Source: Amyloporia xantha
Taxonomy: Eukaryota > Basidiomycota > Agaricomycetes > Polyporales > Adustoporiaceae
NCBI GenBank assembly: GCA_036971615.1
Contig: JAYKKR010000010.1
Coordinates: 992,001-1,056,000, forward strand
Length of the DNA: 64,000 nt
Direction of reading: 5' to 3'
How positions within the stretch are numbered: position 1 is the stretch's first letter; every line of letters starts with the position of its first letter. Under the pieces are notes generated by a model that had not been told where the DNA came from, searched no databases, and saw only the letters and a program-made list of their open reading frames with translations. A program made the translations under genes and the position numbers. Shown in pieces: positions 24,331 to 38,250 of the stretch.

Positions 24331-26142
24331 GTGATTCTGTCCGCACGACCGGCCCCCAAGACGGTTCATGTTTATATGAATATTCATTTGAAGGTTGTAT
24401 CGGTTGCAAGGTGACACGACTCCATTGCGGACGCCCTCGGTATAAGGTAATATTATTCTCATATAGCAACTCTTCCAGGGTGAAAATGAATAGTCATTGA
24501 TTATAGACAGGTCGCGAATAATGGCAGTAGGTACTACAGTAAGCTACGGAATGGCGTGACAATTAATACAGGTTAGACCGTAATGTCATGTTGTTCATCA
24601 GCATGCATGTCAGGAACTCCTAAATAAGTGGCACCTCTCCCCGTCGCCACCTCTCCCTTCAGCCATGATGTGCGACAGAAACTTCCGATTCTGGACGCGA
24701 GGATTACAGCGACGTTGAACGTCACAGACTTGTGGATTTTATTGCGATTAATCGCATATTTGATTGCATTGAATACGGTAGTTGAGAGAGGAATGGAGGA
24801 TATGCGTTCATGATTGTGTGAGGCTCTTCCGCATGGGACGTGCAGTGGACATAGTCGTCGAAGACGGCATGTGGAGAATGTGTGGAAAGGACCGGACCGA
24901 ATGGCATGTATCCAAGTGCGAGCCCTACATTCGGAATAATTTCTTCCAGCTAGGAGTGGCGGAGGGAGTGCTGTTGCATCTTTTGCGACTCGCCGTTTGC
25001 CTGCTGGTTGGACGAAGCATGTGCCAGAGGTCCTCATACGTCGTATATGAATCGCGGGGGTTGTGATATCGTGAATAGGGAAAAGACATTAGGGATAGTC
25101 GTGCTCGTCGGAAAGACGGTAAGGTCCTGGGCAGTGGAGTTATGAGGCATCGTGGGGTGTAGACGCAGCAATAAAGACAGAGGCCACAGATTATGTCGTC
25201 TCAGACGACTTGGCAGACTAGCTGATGAGGATTGTATGTCGAGAAGCCTAACGCCTTAAGTAGTGTGGCCAAGCTCTAGTGTGGCAACGCGTGAAACAGA
25301 GTTGCACAAGTCTAGCCATTTCTGGCAGAAGTAGAATGCCATCAATGAGGACCTACAAGGGCACACAGTATAAGAGCCGTTTCCAAGCCAGCGAGTGGGG
25401 CAAGCAGCCACGGCGAACAAGGGCCAACGCGAACAAAGCGTCGTCGTTACGCGTCTCGATCGCGTTCGTGTTGTTGTCATCTGTTTGGCAGAAAGGAGCA
25501 TTAATTATGTAATATTGACACTCCGCTCCGGACCGTGTATAGCATCCCTGTGAAAATAGCTTTGCACTGCCCCTCTAAATTTAAGCCCTCGCTTCGATGA
25601 TGTCTATTCGCCATCTGTCAATTCGGTGAGAGCTGACGCCTTGCGGTCCAATCGTAGAGAAAACGGTCACCGTCGAAGAACTATATGATGCCTTCCGCTG
25701 TGGCGACCTGAGATAAAGTTTCAGCAGGTCAAGCTACTGCAAGAACGAATTATACTTTTTACTGTGTGCCGTTGTGATCATCACCAGTACATCATTCTAT
25801 CACTGTTCGCAGTACTGGAATGTCTGTTCTAGCAGTGCTTGGTGTACCGCTACCTGCGCTCTGCCAGCCACTGGAAACAGATTCATCTTCTGAAAGTGAC
25901 CGACCTATAAGGGCTACCGATTACTCTTCCAAGTCCTCGGTCCGCGCTTCATTCAATGACGCCTCGTCGCCATCTGTCAAACTGGAACGAAGCTTCGCTG
26001 TCACCCGACACCTGGCCCGCGCCGTCCAATCATTGACCCCAACGGCATCCGACTTTGTAGGGCTGTGCGATGGCCGTGAAAGCCTAAAATACCCCTGCTC
26101 GTGCGTGTCGCTTCCTCCGCTACCCCAGTCCGCTCTCGAATA
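24331..26142. other. Intergenic, 1.8 kb
   Basis: Open frames here (minus 24573-25037, plus 25820-26143) have no family features. The end of the stretch is the promoter of glutaminase copy B; a weak AT word (ctaaaataccc, about 26086) is the only TATA-like candidate. Confidence 0.5.
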
Positions 26143-29100
26143 ATGTATCCTGTCTTTCTAGCTGCTCTAATTTTTCTTCTACCCTCCTTTTGCCGTGCAA
26201 TCTCAGGGACGTCCACACCATTCGGGCCTCCATCCGTCCCTCTTGCAGTTCGCTCACCGTATCTGTCTGCGTGGCTGGCTCAGGGTGCAGGAACAGCATT
26301 GAATGGCGCGTGGCCGACATTTTGGAATGGTGATGTGCGTTATTCACGAGTCTCAATTGCTCTGGATGTCGCCTGTTGACGACTGCTTGCTGCAACGTGC
26401 GGCTAGACCCTCGGATGGGCAGGATTTATCAACGTAGATGGGACATCCTATACGTTTATGGGTTCTCCGGGTGTCCCGTCCACACATTTCAATGCTTCCT
26501 CCCAACAGAGTGTTACAGTACGTCAGATGCGCAAGCGGTACCGAGGTGCAGCTGCTAAAGAAGAGGATAGATCTCTTCCACTCATAGTACCTTCGTCATG
26601 ACTGCTGGTCCTGTTGATCTTACCATAACCTTTTTGAGTCCTGTAGAGGTATGTGTACTACATTTGTACGTCATTGTTCGCCAGCACTCAATATAAATGC
26701 CAAGCCTACCGACCTCGTTAACCAATCCGTTCCGTTTTCATACATGGCGATGTCCGCGGCACCGAACGACGGCAAATCCCATAAGGTCCAGGTATACAGC
26801 GATATCTCTGCCGAGTGGCTCTCAGGCAATGATAGTATGATCGCCAACTGGACGACCACAACGGGTGATATTATAACCCACCAGCTTCAACTGGAGAACC
26901 AAACGGTCTTCGGGGACGTGAGCGACCGCATTCAACGTAAGGCTTCTAGTTGACATTTTTGTGCCACGGACTGACAGCATATGCAGAGGGCTCGGCATAC
27001 TATTCCACGTTGAACGTACGTACTTATGGACGTGACCAGTTTCGCATACCCCTCATTTTCCAGCAAACAGGGCACCGGTGTAACATGGCAAACCGGCCAA
27101 GACATCGTCGTCCGTGCTCAGTTCATCAACAATAGTATTCTACTGAACACCCAGAACACCACTTTCCGAGGAATCAGCAACGACTGGCCTGTGTTTGCAC
27201 TTGCACATGACCTTGGCACCATCTCGTCTCAATCAGAAACGGTCGTCATTTCTATTGGGCTTGCTCGGGACCCAGCGATTGAGTATATCACTGCCGACGG
27301 TGTTTTACAGAATCGTAGCTCCTATTTCTGGAGTCGGTATTCTTCCATAAGTGATCTCGTACGTATCGCAGTGACCATCCGAAGTTCGCAAGCGCACATA
27401 CTTATCTCCGTTAACGTCGTAGATATCTACTTTCCTCGGAGACTACACGAACGCTCTGGCACGAGCGACAAACTTCGACTCACAAGTTCTTGTAGATACG
27501 TCCAATACGACGACGTATCCACCTAACTATTCGTCAATCGTGGAAATGTCAATAAGGCAAGCCTTTGGCGCCATAGAGATCACCGTCTCGAAGGATAGCA
27601 GTGGGGCGTACAACACATCTGATGTCACGGCTTTTCTGAAAGGTGAGGGTTCTCAGCATAATGGAACGATTTTCTCTGAACATGGAATTTTTCTTAGAGA
27701 TATCGAGCTCAGGCGTAAGTGGTGCCGAAATGAATAATCTTCGCTTTGTCTGTTGGCTCATAGGCGTGAAAGCGTGTCAGCACTACGGACGTCATCTATG
27801 CCATGTGGCCGTTATTCCTGTACACCAATCCGGCCCTCGGTAAGGCTATGCTACTCCCATTGCTCGAGTACCAGGCCACTGGGCAGTATCCGAATCAGTG
27901 GGCTTGCCATGATCTCGGTGCGTTTTCAAGATGATATTCGCAGATGCTTTGAAATAATTATATACCGATTCAGGCCCAACGTATCCTCAGGCTGTAGGAT
28001 ATCCTAAAGGTAAAGAGGGTTTTGTCCTGTCTTCGCTTGCTTATCGTTTTACCAGGCAACGATACCCTCATGCCGGTGGAAGGTAGGCATGCTTTATCCT
28101 ATCGTCTAATTTGTCGGCTGAAAGGAAAACGAACAGAAAGTGGGAATATGCTGATCATGACTCTAAGCTACACCCAATGGACAAAAGACACGTCGCTGAT
28201 CAGCTCCTATGTTTGTCTCTTATTTTCCGTGCGACGGCTGCCCACCTTAGGTTGACCGCACCTTTTCCAGAATAAGCTACTCAATCAATGGGCACAATAT
28301 TTGGTTACCAACGCCCTTGCGCCTGCAAATCAATTGAGCAGTGATGCGTTCGCGGGTGCCCTAGCGAATCAAACGAACCTAGCCATCAAGGGTATCATTG
28401 GGATCCAAGCGATGTCCGAAATGTCAGGCATGATCGGAGATGCCTCCTCTAACTCGAGCTACGCTGTTCGTCGTGCAAACAAAGGTCTAGCGACGACAAA
28501 TACTGAAGAAATTTGTTTTACTTTTACAGTCAACTGCACAGTCCTATGTTGCACAGTGGGTAAAGCTGGCGATGGCCACCGACAACCTGCATCTCACTTT
28601 ATCGGTAGGTCAATCGTTATCGGCTGTCGGTTAATCATGCGCTGATAGCGAGTTTCAGTACGGGAATGACTCCAGGTTTGACGACTGCTTGTACTGAAGC
28701 TCAGCACTATAAACTGATATCGATATAGCTGGGGCCTCACATACAATATGTATGCGGATAAGTTGTTGCAGACAAATATAATACCGCAGTCAGTATACGA
28801 CACGCGTGAGGCCGCTTTCCTTTCGCACGTGGTATACTCGCTGAAAGATCCTTGTGTCATGTAGAAAGTACCTGGTACAGTGATTCCAATAACCAAAGTA
28901 AGCCTTATTGAATTCTATATCTTCCCAGAGACTAACTGGCGTCACTAGACACTTATGGGATACCGCTGGATACGCGGTACGTCCGAAATATCATTATTCG
29001 CGTATATGTCGCTGATACCGAGTGTATCTACGAAGTCATTCCTATACCTTGACAGGTGAGTGAAATATGACAAACTCACACTGAGCGACGTATTCAAAAT

Positions 29101-29564
29101 TGTGCAGGGTGGGAAATATGGACGGCTGCCATTGTAACTGACAGCACAGTACGGAACGCGCTCATCAATGATGTCCACGGGTATGTCTCCGACGCCCAGA
29201 ACAACGAGCCGTTTGGAGATTGGTACGACACTGAGAGCGGGAAGACTGAATGTAGCACGAGTACTGGCTGTTTCCGAGCACGGCCGGACGTTGGTGCGCA
29301 TTTGGCATTAGTAAGTCACCGTTGACACCTATGAATTGTCAGCCCTAACCTGTCATCAATGCCACTCTCCTTTATTAGATGGTCATGCCGTCTGCAAATG
29401 CTACCAAGCCTACCGGCAGCTCTCCGACCACCAGTACAGGAAGCTCTCCTTCGCAAACAAGCAAGCCGTCATCTGGCGAGCGCATGTCACGGTCGAAGTT
29501 GGCGCACCTCATCATTCCGATGGTGACGACGGTGGTGCTTCATTTGGTATCATTGTGCATATGA
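26143..29564 (+). CDS. Glutaminase GtaA-like protein (DUF4965/DUF1793), copy B
   Basis: An extracellular or wall-bound enzyme of the fungal GtaA family, described as glutaminase. Signal peptide MYPVFLAALIFLLPSFCRA; then TSTPFGPPSVPLAVRSPYLS, LGWAGFINVDGTSYTF, STFVMTAGPVDLTITFLSPV, VQVYSDISAEWLSGNDS, TGQDIVVRAQFINNS, RQAFGAIEITVSKDSSG, MWPLFLYTNPALGKA, QATGQYPNQWACHDLG and LANQTNLAIKGIIGIQAM. The C-terminus has a Ser/Thr/Pro spacer and a hydrophobic tail (to 29564) suggesting a membrane or GPI anchor. About 18 introns are needed. All could be placed with GT..AG ends and phases that keep the frame, for instance 26517-26569 (53 nt). The least certain is around 28978-29060. It reads as intact. 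Confidence 0.85.
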
Positions 29565-31694
29565 TCATCGTACGCTAGGGTTGCTACAGGCAGAGCGAAG
29601 AAAATAGCATTGAACACAAAATTATTTATCAATTTCATGCAGACTACGGAGGACATATAGCTCCAAAGAGGGTGTATATATCTGTCTTTACTCACAGTAT
29701 TGACGAGTCAATCCTTGCCTCTCGTGGAGATCTTCATCCATGTGTATGAATGTGCTTGCGGCCGTACAACGTCAATAAGGATTTGTGTCTTGCACGATTC
29801 TAACGGGAAGCAGGGTTTTTGCCCGTGAGGGGATATGATGGTCCCCATCACCAACTGACCTGTTCCATGTTATCCGGTATGCATGACGAGCCAGTCTTGT
29901 CGGTATTGTCTAGACAGCGGTCTTGCTGACTGTTTCCTGGGATCCTGCTCATTGATTATAATATTACAATTTTGTGTTCCGGGGGACTTCAAGCTGTATT
30001 TGTCAACGGTATAACCCGTATCAGTGCAAACACTATCGCTATGAATTGATATACGGACGGTTCGCTCGCCTTTGTACCATAGTCACGTCTGTCGATGGAT
30101 GCACTTATGAAGTCCTAGGCCATACTATATAGGCCACAGACACAATCTATACCTCATTCATTCCATAATCGTGAAAACGGCGCTAATCTAGTAGCCATCA
30201 ACCGTGTCGGGCTTCTACAGAACTCACTTTACGCTGTCATCTCAATACTATCAGTGGACCTGGGTTTATAACGGTTTTCGGTATTCATGCTATAGCTACA
30301 CATCCGCTCCACATACGCATATGAAATTTATACGAGTCGATGCATCTCCTTCTGCTCTAGAAACCTAGCTAACAATGATAGCAGCTGGCATCGTTGTTCT
30401 GTTCTCGGATGTCTTCCGGTGCGACATGTAGGCAAAAATACCAGTGTTTATAATTTGGGTCACATTTGTCACGACGGCAGGGGCACAACTCCGGTCGGCA
30501 TGCACTGCAGTGATTGTGGCGCGTCCCTGCAAGGTTTACGGCGGAGATCTAAACCATCACGCGCATGTATCCAGTTGTAACGCTCCATGAGCGAGGGCAT
30601 CAATGACAACAAATGCGAACACAAGGAAACAAGAAAAGTACATGGGCTTGGCCGTACATTGCATATGAAGACCATACAAAAGTTCCAGATTTTTTGGCTA
30701 ACAGGATCTAGCTCGATACGGTGATCTATGCTCGAAATGGGAGCTTCGAGGTGTAAATCGCACCTTGAGATGTGTCTCATTTACAGTCCACGCACAATTT
30801 CGTGATTCTGAGTAGGCAGTCTTCTTTGAAATAGTCAAAAGTATTTGTAAACCAAGTTTCATGTTTTTTGAGTGGTTGTAGATGGAGCTAGACTGAATTT
30901 ATAAACACCGTCTCAATTATAAACCCAGGGGCACTTATAGTATCTGTGATTAATCCCTAAGGGTTAGCTGAAGACAAATCTCCTTTACTAAGCGTGCTGA
31001 AACAAGCTATAGCTAACGGTTGCAGCGCTTTGACGTGAGTGACAGATTTTTCTTCGTTACAGATTGAAAAGAACATCGCCCCAACAATACTATAGGGACC
31101 ATACAATGTCTTCAATTGCGGCATGCGAACCCGAACACGATGCCCGCCATAAGATACTACCGTGGTCCGGTTACAGTAGACACGTTCGCCATTCTCTGGA
31201 GGTCGATGTGCTCGTATGTCAGGTGAAAGTCCAGTGCGAATGGAAGACTCTTGTTCGTATGCTCCTCATGAGATAACCTTCGAGTGTGGTCTCCGGAAGT
31301 GCGAATTTGTTGCCATCTGTCAAGTGAGCAAGCTTGCCATGAGCACGTGTAATCGCGTTTGCGGTCTGCGATCACCGTAGGGCACCGGTTTCCCCGCGAC
31401 ACGACGGCCCGCGCGAGAGCAGTACTTGATGACGCCCAGAGTCGACGTCTGATTCTGCTTGATGTAAGTACGTATGGAGGTTCGCAGAATTTCCATTTCT
31501 ATGGCGGTCACCAAACCATAGATCCTGTGACGCCGGAGCACGCTCCATGGTTATACACTGCATGAGTCTTGACGGGTCTCATGATCTTTGTTACCGCGCA
31601 AGCCTCAGGACGGCCCTGACGTATCCACCCACTGGTATAAAATCGTTGGCCGCTGACGGTGTGTGCCATCCTTATTTCTGACCTCGCCTTCTCG
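29565..31694. other. Intergenic, 2.1 kb, AT-rich
   Basis: No open frame of note, no recognised repeat. A consensus TATA box near its right end belongs to glutaminase copy C. Confidence 0.55.
31636..31642 (+). promoter_or_regulatory. TATA box of glutaminase copy C
   Basis: TATAAAA, 53 bp before the ATG at 31695; spacing suits a start site about 30 nt downstream. Confidence 0.6.
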
Positions 31695-34600
31695 ATGATC
31701 CGCTCGTTCAACGTCTTTGGGTTTGTGTTGTTATTACTGCATCCGGTTTGCTCAGCACTCTCGTGGACGGCGACACCTTTCAGTCCGGCGTCTTATCCCC
31801 TTGCTGTCCGCTCCCCTTACCTTTCTGCGTGGCTATCCCAGGGTGGAGGGACTGCACTGAATGACGCCTGGCCGTCATTCTGGACTGGTGCTGTGCGTCT
31901 ATTGTCGTTCTCTGTTCTCTTATTACGTGAGTTGACCTCACAAGTTCTTGTACATATATTAGACTCTCGGGTGGGCGGGGTATGTCACTGTCGACGGTAC
32001 CGCATACAACTTCCTCGGTGATCCCGATGTGCCCAACACGGATGCTGAGAAGGCCGTCCAGAAGAGCGCCGAAGTGAGCTTTGATCGGTCTCATGTTGTT
32101 TATGTTGAAGTTCATAGTGGTCGCAATATTCAGTTTACGAGTACACAAAGTATCTTTGTATTGACAGCTGGCCCGATCGATTTGACTGTCACGTTCCTGA
32201 GCCCTGTTGAGGTGCTTCCAACCTGTCTTCACGATCGGATATATATCTCACATTGGTATTCCTCCAGCCAAGTGATCTCCTCAATCAGTCTCTTCCATGG
32301 TCCTACCTTGCGTTGTCTGCAGCTCCTAACGACAATGCTGCTCATTCCGTTCAAGTATATACTGACATCAGTGCCGAATGGGTATCGGGAGATGACAGTC
32401 TAACCGTGAATTGGACAACCTCAACTGGTGGTTTTATCACGCATCAAGTCCAATTGGAAGACCAGACTGTATTTGGCGAAGTGAACGATCGTATCCAGCG
32501 TGAGTCTCATCGCTGCGGTCCGTACGCCAAGCTCAGCTCACAGTCTGCACAGAGGGATCAGCGTTTTACTCAACGCCCAGTGTGCGTGAATTGAAAGTTT
32601 GATTTTTGCAGTTACTTATTGTACTTTGCAGACGGCTGGTGTAACATACCAGACGGGCCAGGACATCGTCGTCCGCGCGCAGTTCATCAACCACAGCACT
32701 CTTTTGAACACACAAGATACCAACTTCCGACCTGTATCTGACGATTGGCCTGTCTTCGCTCTTGCTCATGATCTCGGAACTGTCTCGAGCTCCTCAGAGC
32801 CTGTTCTATATTCCATCGGTCTCACTCGCGATCCAGCCATCGAGTATCTCATAGCCAACGATGCCTTGCAAAACCGCAGCCTCTATTTCTGGAGTAAGTA
32901 CCCTACCGCTGCTGATGCTGTGAGTCTTCCCTTTGTTTGCGCTGATACGCACTGCCGATCTGAGTCAATGTCTATAGATATCAACGTTCCTTGGAGACTA
33001 CCCGAACGCGTTGACCCGAGCGACTGCCTTTGATGCCCAACTGAGTACTGACGCCAACAAGATCTCTTCGACCTATGCTGGGCTTGCGGCACTGTCTGTG
33101 AGGCAGGCGTTTGGTGCCATCGAGTTTACTGTCTCGAAAGACAGTTCGGGCCAATTCAACACGTCCGATATCATGACGTTCCTCAAAGGTATTGCATCAG
33201 TGTCGCACGTTCGTGAGAACATGATCTTATCGGGTTACCTAAATCTTGACAGAGATATCCAGCGATGGCGTGAGTGCTTTGATTTCCTTGAAAGCGATGA
33301 GATTCATTGATAAGGATCCATTCCGGAACAGAACGTCAATACTGTTGATGTTATATTCCCGGCATGGCCAATTTTCCTATATACCAATCCGGTAATTGTG
33401 AAGGACCTTCTTTTACCGCTACTGGAGTATCAAGAGACTGGGCAATACCCAAACCAGTGGGCTTGCCACGATATGGGTTCGTGGCAATTCGTTGTATGGG
33501 GTAAACAGTACAAGTTGAAGAGCAATGTTTTGCTTAGGATCGGTGTATCCACAAGCCTTGGGACACAATAATGGTGGGCTGTTCTGATTCTACCGCGGTA
33601 GATGACCACTAATAATGTCTGTCACATAGGCCTTGACGAGAAGATGCCTATCGAAGGTCAGCACTTCAGTCGGCTGTCGCTACTTGACTGACTGTGAAAC
33701 GCAGAGAGTGGCAACATGCTTATTATGTCATTGAGCTATGTACAAGCATCCGGCGATACATCTTACATCACAACTTATGTGGGTGCGAGCATATTCATTC
33801 TGGGCACATATGAGCTAACACTCTTGTTCCGCTTTCGCGCCCGTACAGTATAACCTCCTGGATCAGTGGACACGGTACCTCATCAATAACACTCTCATCC
33901 CGGGAGACCAGATCAGCACCGACGACTTTGCGGGTGCTCTGGCCAATCAGACAAATCTCGCGATCAAAGGCATCATCGGTATAAAGGCAATGTCCGTCAT
34001 GGCGGGGCTTGTCGGCAACTCGGAGAGCAGTGAGAACTATAGCGTAAGCCCCATCGATCTCTTCCGGTGAACTCGTGCGTACCAGACGACTGACCGCGTA
34101 CTAGTCCATTGCGGCGTCGTATGTCACGCAATGGCAAGGATTCGCGACCTCTTCGGATGGATTGCATTTAACCCTTGCGGTATGTTGGTCCCTACTATTC
34201 ATGACATTTTACGAGCTGACCAGTGTGTCTAGTACGACAACGACACTACGTAAGTCGAGAGTATGGTCATGGTAGGTCGCTGATTGTCTGATTTCTACAG
34301 ATGGGGTCTTTCGTACAATATGCTGGCCGACAAACTGTTGAAGACGAATCTGATTCCTAGCTCAGTCTATGAGATGCGTAAGCATTTTCTCCGAATCTGG
34401 AATCATATTATGTACTCATTATACCCATCGTAGAGACGGCGTGGTACCCCACGGTAGATTGTAAGTCTGCCTTCGTTGCAGAGAGCTTTTGATCTTGATG
34501 GTCTTGAATAGTGGAGTACGGTGTGCCATTGGATACGCGGTATGTCGTGCAGACATCTTTGACACGCCGCATGCTGATGCTTTGAATGCAGTCATACGTA

Positions 34601-34982
34601 CACAAAGTCAGGTGCGCGAGTTTTTCTGTCTACGCGGGTCATCCTATGCTGATTCATGTCGTAGATTGGCAGTCATGGACGTCAGCATTCATGACAAACA
34701 CGACCGTCCGGGATATGTTTGTTGATGCCGTCCAGAGTTATGCCGCAGACGGGCTGAACTCGGTGCCACTGTCTGACTGGTACGGGGCCAACAACGGTGT
34801 GGTTCAGGGTTTCCAAGCACGGCCTGTTGTAGGCGGTCATCTTGCCCTGGTGAGTGGCTACTTATGGCTGTGGACGTGATCACCGATGTATATACGTATC
34901 ATAGCTGGCTCTGCAGAAAGTACAGTCTGATGCTGTAAGCAATGTGACCGGAAAATCTACTGATAAGCCAACCTCCCGTTAA
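31695..34982 (+). CDS. Glutaminase GtaA-like protein (DUF4965/DUF1793), copy C
   Basis: Closest in layout to copy B. Signal peptide MIRSFNVFGFVLLLLHPVCS, then LSWTATPFSPASYPLAVRSP, LGWAGYVTVDGTAYNFLGDP, SDLLNQSLPWSYLALSAAPN, AGVTYQTGQDIVVRAQFINH, DWPVFALAHDLGTVSSSSEP, RQAFGAIEFTVSKDSSGQF, NTVDVIFPAWPIFLYTNPV, QETGQYPNQWACHDMG, ANQTNLAIKGIIGIKAM and DWYGANNGVVQGFQARPVVG. All introns (48-80 nt) could be placed with frame kept. Unlike copy B, the C-terminus is short: after the last intron it ends in a polar stretch with stop at 34982, with no Ser/Thr spacer or hydrophobic tail, so this form may be freely secreted. It lies about 2.1 kb after copy B in tandem. Confidence 0.86.
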
Positions 34983-35389
34983 TGCGACGTCGGGTTTCAG
35001 ATGTGACGCAAGAACCTTCAAGTTAAGTTCACCATGCGGTCTAGTTGCGGCTGCGGTAGCTTTCTACAATATTCTAGTATAGGTGCTAGTTCTGTGATGA
35101 GAGGACGTTATTTATGAATATGTGTAGGGCGACTCACGGGGCAGATCATCCGTACCTTCATCACGACTATGAAATGAATGCAATTGCTCCCCTTTGCTCC
35201 CCTGCAAGCTTTTGTGTGGGAAGCGAGTCGCGATCATGTGATGCTTCCGATGGGCAGGTATTGGCATCACGATCGCGTCCACGGTCGACATTGACAGCCA
35301 GCCTCTACCACTTATAAGAAGTCAGCCATGCATAGATTTTGTTCCACCACCACCCCTCCTACTTCTTCTCAGTCTACCAGACCTTCACC
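34983..35389. promoter_or_regulatory. Photolyase promoter region with TATA box
   Basis: 407 bp with no gene. TATAAG at 35313-35318 lies 72 bp before the photolyase ATG at 35390. An out-of-frame ATG at 35328 falls before the likely start site. Confidence 0.5.
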
Positions 35390-37732
35390 ATGTCGAAGCG
35401 TCCCCGTAGTATGTCTCCCGCTCTGCGACAGGTATCTTCGGCCATTCCGCCTCCCACCAAGAAAACACGGCACGATGCGAAGTTTCTGCCGAACAAGATC
35501 GCGACAGCTGAAGCCGCAGCTAAGGCCGACGGTGAACCTCCCCTTTTCAAACTGTTGAACGCCCTGAAACAGGGAGTAAAGCACGCTGCGGTCCCTGCCA
35601 AAGGCGGTTCAGTTGTCTACTGGATGAGGATGGCTGATCTGAGAAGTTCGTTTTCATCTGTGCTTTCACAGTCGTGATATGTGACGGCTTTTTTACGTTT
35701 AGTCAGTGATAATAGAGCCCTGTCTCAAGCATCACTGCAGGCCAAGGAGGACAACGTTCCCCTGATTACTCTCTTCGTCTTGAGTCCACAAGACTACATT
35801 GCACACGATCGAAGCGCTCGCAGGATTGATTTCACTCTGCGCAACCTGGAGATTATCAAGGTGCACTGCTCCATCACTCGATCTGTTATCCACGATATTT
35901 ATATATTCATTTACACAGTCATCTCTGGCGAGGTTGCATATACCACTGTATACTACTTCCCATACTCCGCGCACCACTATTCCTTCGTTTATCTTGTCTC
36001 TCCTCCGGGAGTGGAACACCACGAAGCTGTTTGCCAATATTGAGTATGAAGTCGACGAGCTCCGCAGAGACATCCAAGTCTGCGAGCTCGCCCAGAAGGA
36101 TGGCAAGGTCGCATGCTCCTTTATCCACAACAAATGCGTTGTCGCGCCGGGCGAAGTCCTGACAAAGACCGGAAAGGGGTACACCGTAAGCCATCTTGAT
36201 ATTGTCTCTGTCTGTTACGAGACCCTGATAAACGGGTCTATGACCATAGGTGTACTCTCCTTTCTTACGCGCATGGATCCCTCATCTCATGCCGTCGAAA
36301 GGACCAGACCCCCTCGCACTCTCACCCGCCCCGACTCCGAATCATGCTTCTATCCATGAGCACCCCATTTACGGTAAGCTGTTTGCGGTACCCATCCCGG
36401 AACAGGTGGAAGGCTTCGCCTTGCAAGACAAAGAGGAGAAGGAACGCATGCGGATATGCTGGCCTGCTGGGGAAGACGCTGCGACGGAGGTATGTTTTTG
36501 CATGTTCACATATTTTAGGCCGGCCGAATAACACTGTCAATGTCAGATTCTGAATCGCTTTCTCCACACGATGGCACGGTCCTCTCAAATGGGTGCCGTT
36601 GATCCTCTCACAGACGGCGCGCGCGTGCCGAGCAAGAATCCTGCCAAGGATAGTCGACTGGGTAAATACAAGGATGCACGAGACAAGGTTGACGCCGACA
36701 CCACTAGTCGGCTGAGGTCAGTCAACACAGTTCGCTATGCCGTAATAGCGGTAGTGCTGAATGTATCCTCTCGTCTTGAAGCCCCTACCTGGCGGCCGGT
36801 GTGATCTCTCCCCGAGAGTGTATACGAGCGACTATGGAGCTGTCTACGAACAAGGCGCAGAAGCTCGATGTCAGCCGCGAAACCGGCGTAGGCAGGTGGG
36901 TGCAAGAGATTGGTGAGTCCGTGTCTCGCATTAAACTCTGCGTGCCACCTCCCCACACCCGCATCTTCCACAGCATGGCGCGATTTCTACACGCACGTCC
37001 TAGCCCACTTCCCACGAGTCTCAATGGGTCGGCCCTTCCAAGAGAAGTTTGCAGGCGTCAAGTGGGAGGCGGACACGCGAGGCGACCACCTTCAGGCGTG
37101 GAAGGATGGGCGCACGGGCGTGCCGATCGTGGACGCGGGGATGCGCCAGGCACGCATGATGGGCTGGATGCACAACCGCGTTCGGATGGTCACCGCGATG
37201 TATCTCGTGAAGGATCTCATGATTGATTGGAGACTCGGAGAGCAGGTGCGCTATATGTGTAGCGCTCCTACCCCAGGACCCCTTTTTACTGTGAGCTTCC
37301 CTGCTCCACAGCACTTCATGGAAACCCTGATAGACGGTGACCTTGCATCCAACAACGGGGGATGGCAGTGGAGCGCGAGTACGGGCGTGGACCCTGCGCC
37401 GTACTTCAGGATATTCAACCCTTACACACAAAGCCAGAAGGTGAGGCCTTGCGACGGCTCCTCAGTCTGAATTCTAACCGCTGGCATGTCACGTAAAGGC
37501 AGATCCGACAGGGGATTACATACGGTACTATGTCCCCGAGTTGGCCGGGGTCTACGGAGCGGGTATGATACAGCCTTTCGAACCGTGGCCGAGAAATTGC
37601 TAACGATGACTAGATATACACAAACCGTCTTCCGCGCTCGCAGACAAGCTTGGGTATCCGAAACCGCTCGTTAACCACGAGGAGGCGAGGCAGCGTGCGA
37701 TCAGGCGATACAAGAATCCGGGTCAGGAGTGA
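35390..37732 (+). CDS. PHR1: Deoxyribodipyrimidine photolyase, class I CPD type
   Basis: Repairs UV-made cyclobutane dimers with blue light and FAD. The start at 35390 gives a basic N-terminus (MSKRPRSMSPALRQ) with a KKTR patch that may direct it to nucleus or mitochondria. The antenna domain includes PLITLFVLSPQDYIAHDRSA and FANIEYEVDELRRDI. The helical FAD domain shows SRLSPYLAAGVISPRE, RWVQEIAWRDFYTHVLAHFP, GRTGVPIVDAGMRQARMMGW, MHNRVRMVTAMYLVKDLMID, LIDGDLASNNGGWQWSAST and PYFRIFNPYTQSQK, all strongly conserved. About seven short introns. The stop is at 37732 after RRYKNPGQE. The family is certain; the cyclobutane rather than 6-4 or cryptochrome assignment rests on the overall match to fungal Phr1. 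Confidence 0.92.
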
Positions 37733-38250
37733 CCTCTCGGTGAACATATTATATTTCAAGTCTGTATACTGCGTATATGTTGTAGGTTGTATGGCGTGCA
37801 ATGAAGTGGCCCTTAATTAATGATTTCTGTTGCGATGCGTAAAGCTGGGGGACCAAATACTAAGAGAAATGAGTATTAGGAGTATATGCACTTAATATTT
37901 CCGACAATGTCCCTTCGCTGGGCACTCCGGCCATGGGCGTGCGCTGAAGAGGGATCTCGGTCAATAAACGGCTGGACGTGGACAAGATGCAAACACGTGC
38001 CGTTTCCATATTTAGTGCTGTACATGCCATATATGGCATATTGATGGCGGATGCAAAAGGCTGGACATCCGCTCATCCGCATCCGCTTCCTTTATCCGAG
38101 CCGGAGTCGCGACCTCGACTGTCCACTCTAGACTGTGCTAACATCCGATTATGTATAAGAAGGCCGCCATTTCAGCAGGGCCACTCACAATTCATAGTCC
38201 AACTTCACACTCGCTTTCATTTACACCATCATCTTTATCATTTTGTTATC
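37733..38250. promoter_or_regulatory. Intergenic with TATA box of next gene
   Basis: 518 bp without a gene. TATAAG at 38154-38159, followed by a CT-rich stretch, precedes the ATG at 38251. Confidence 0.5.

Noticed and set aside
24573..25037. 154-residue minus-strand frame
   Set aside because: Composition unlike neighbouring genes, no motif and no start context; probably chance.
25820..26143. 107-residue plus-strand frame before glutaminase copy B
   Set aside because: No family features, overlaps the expected promoter and the start of the next gene.
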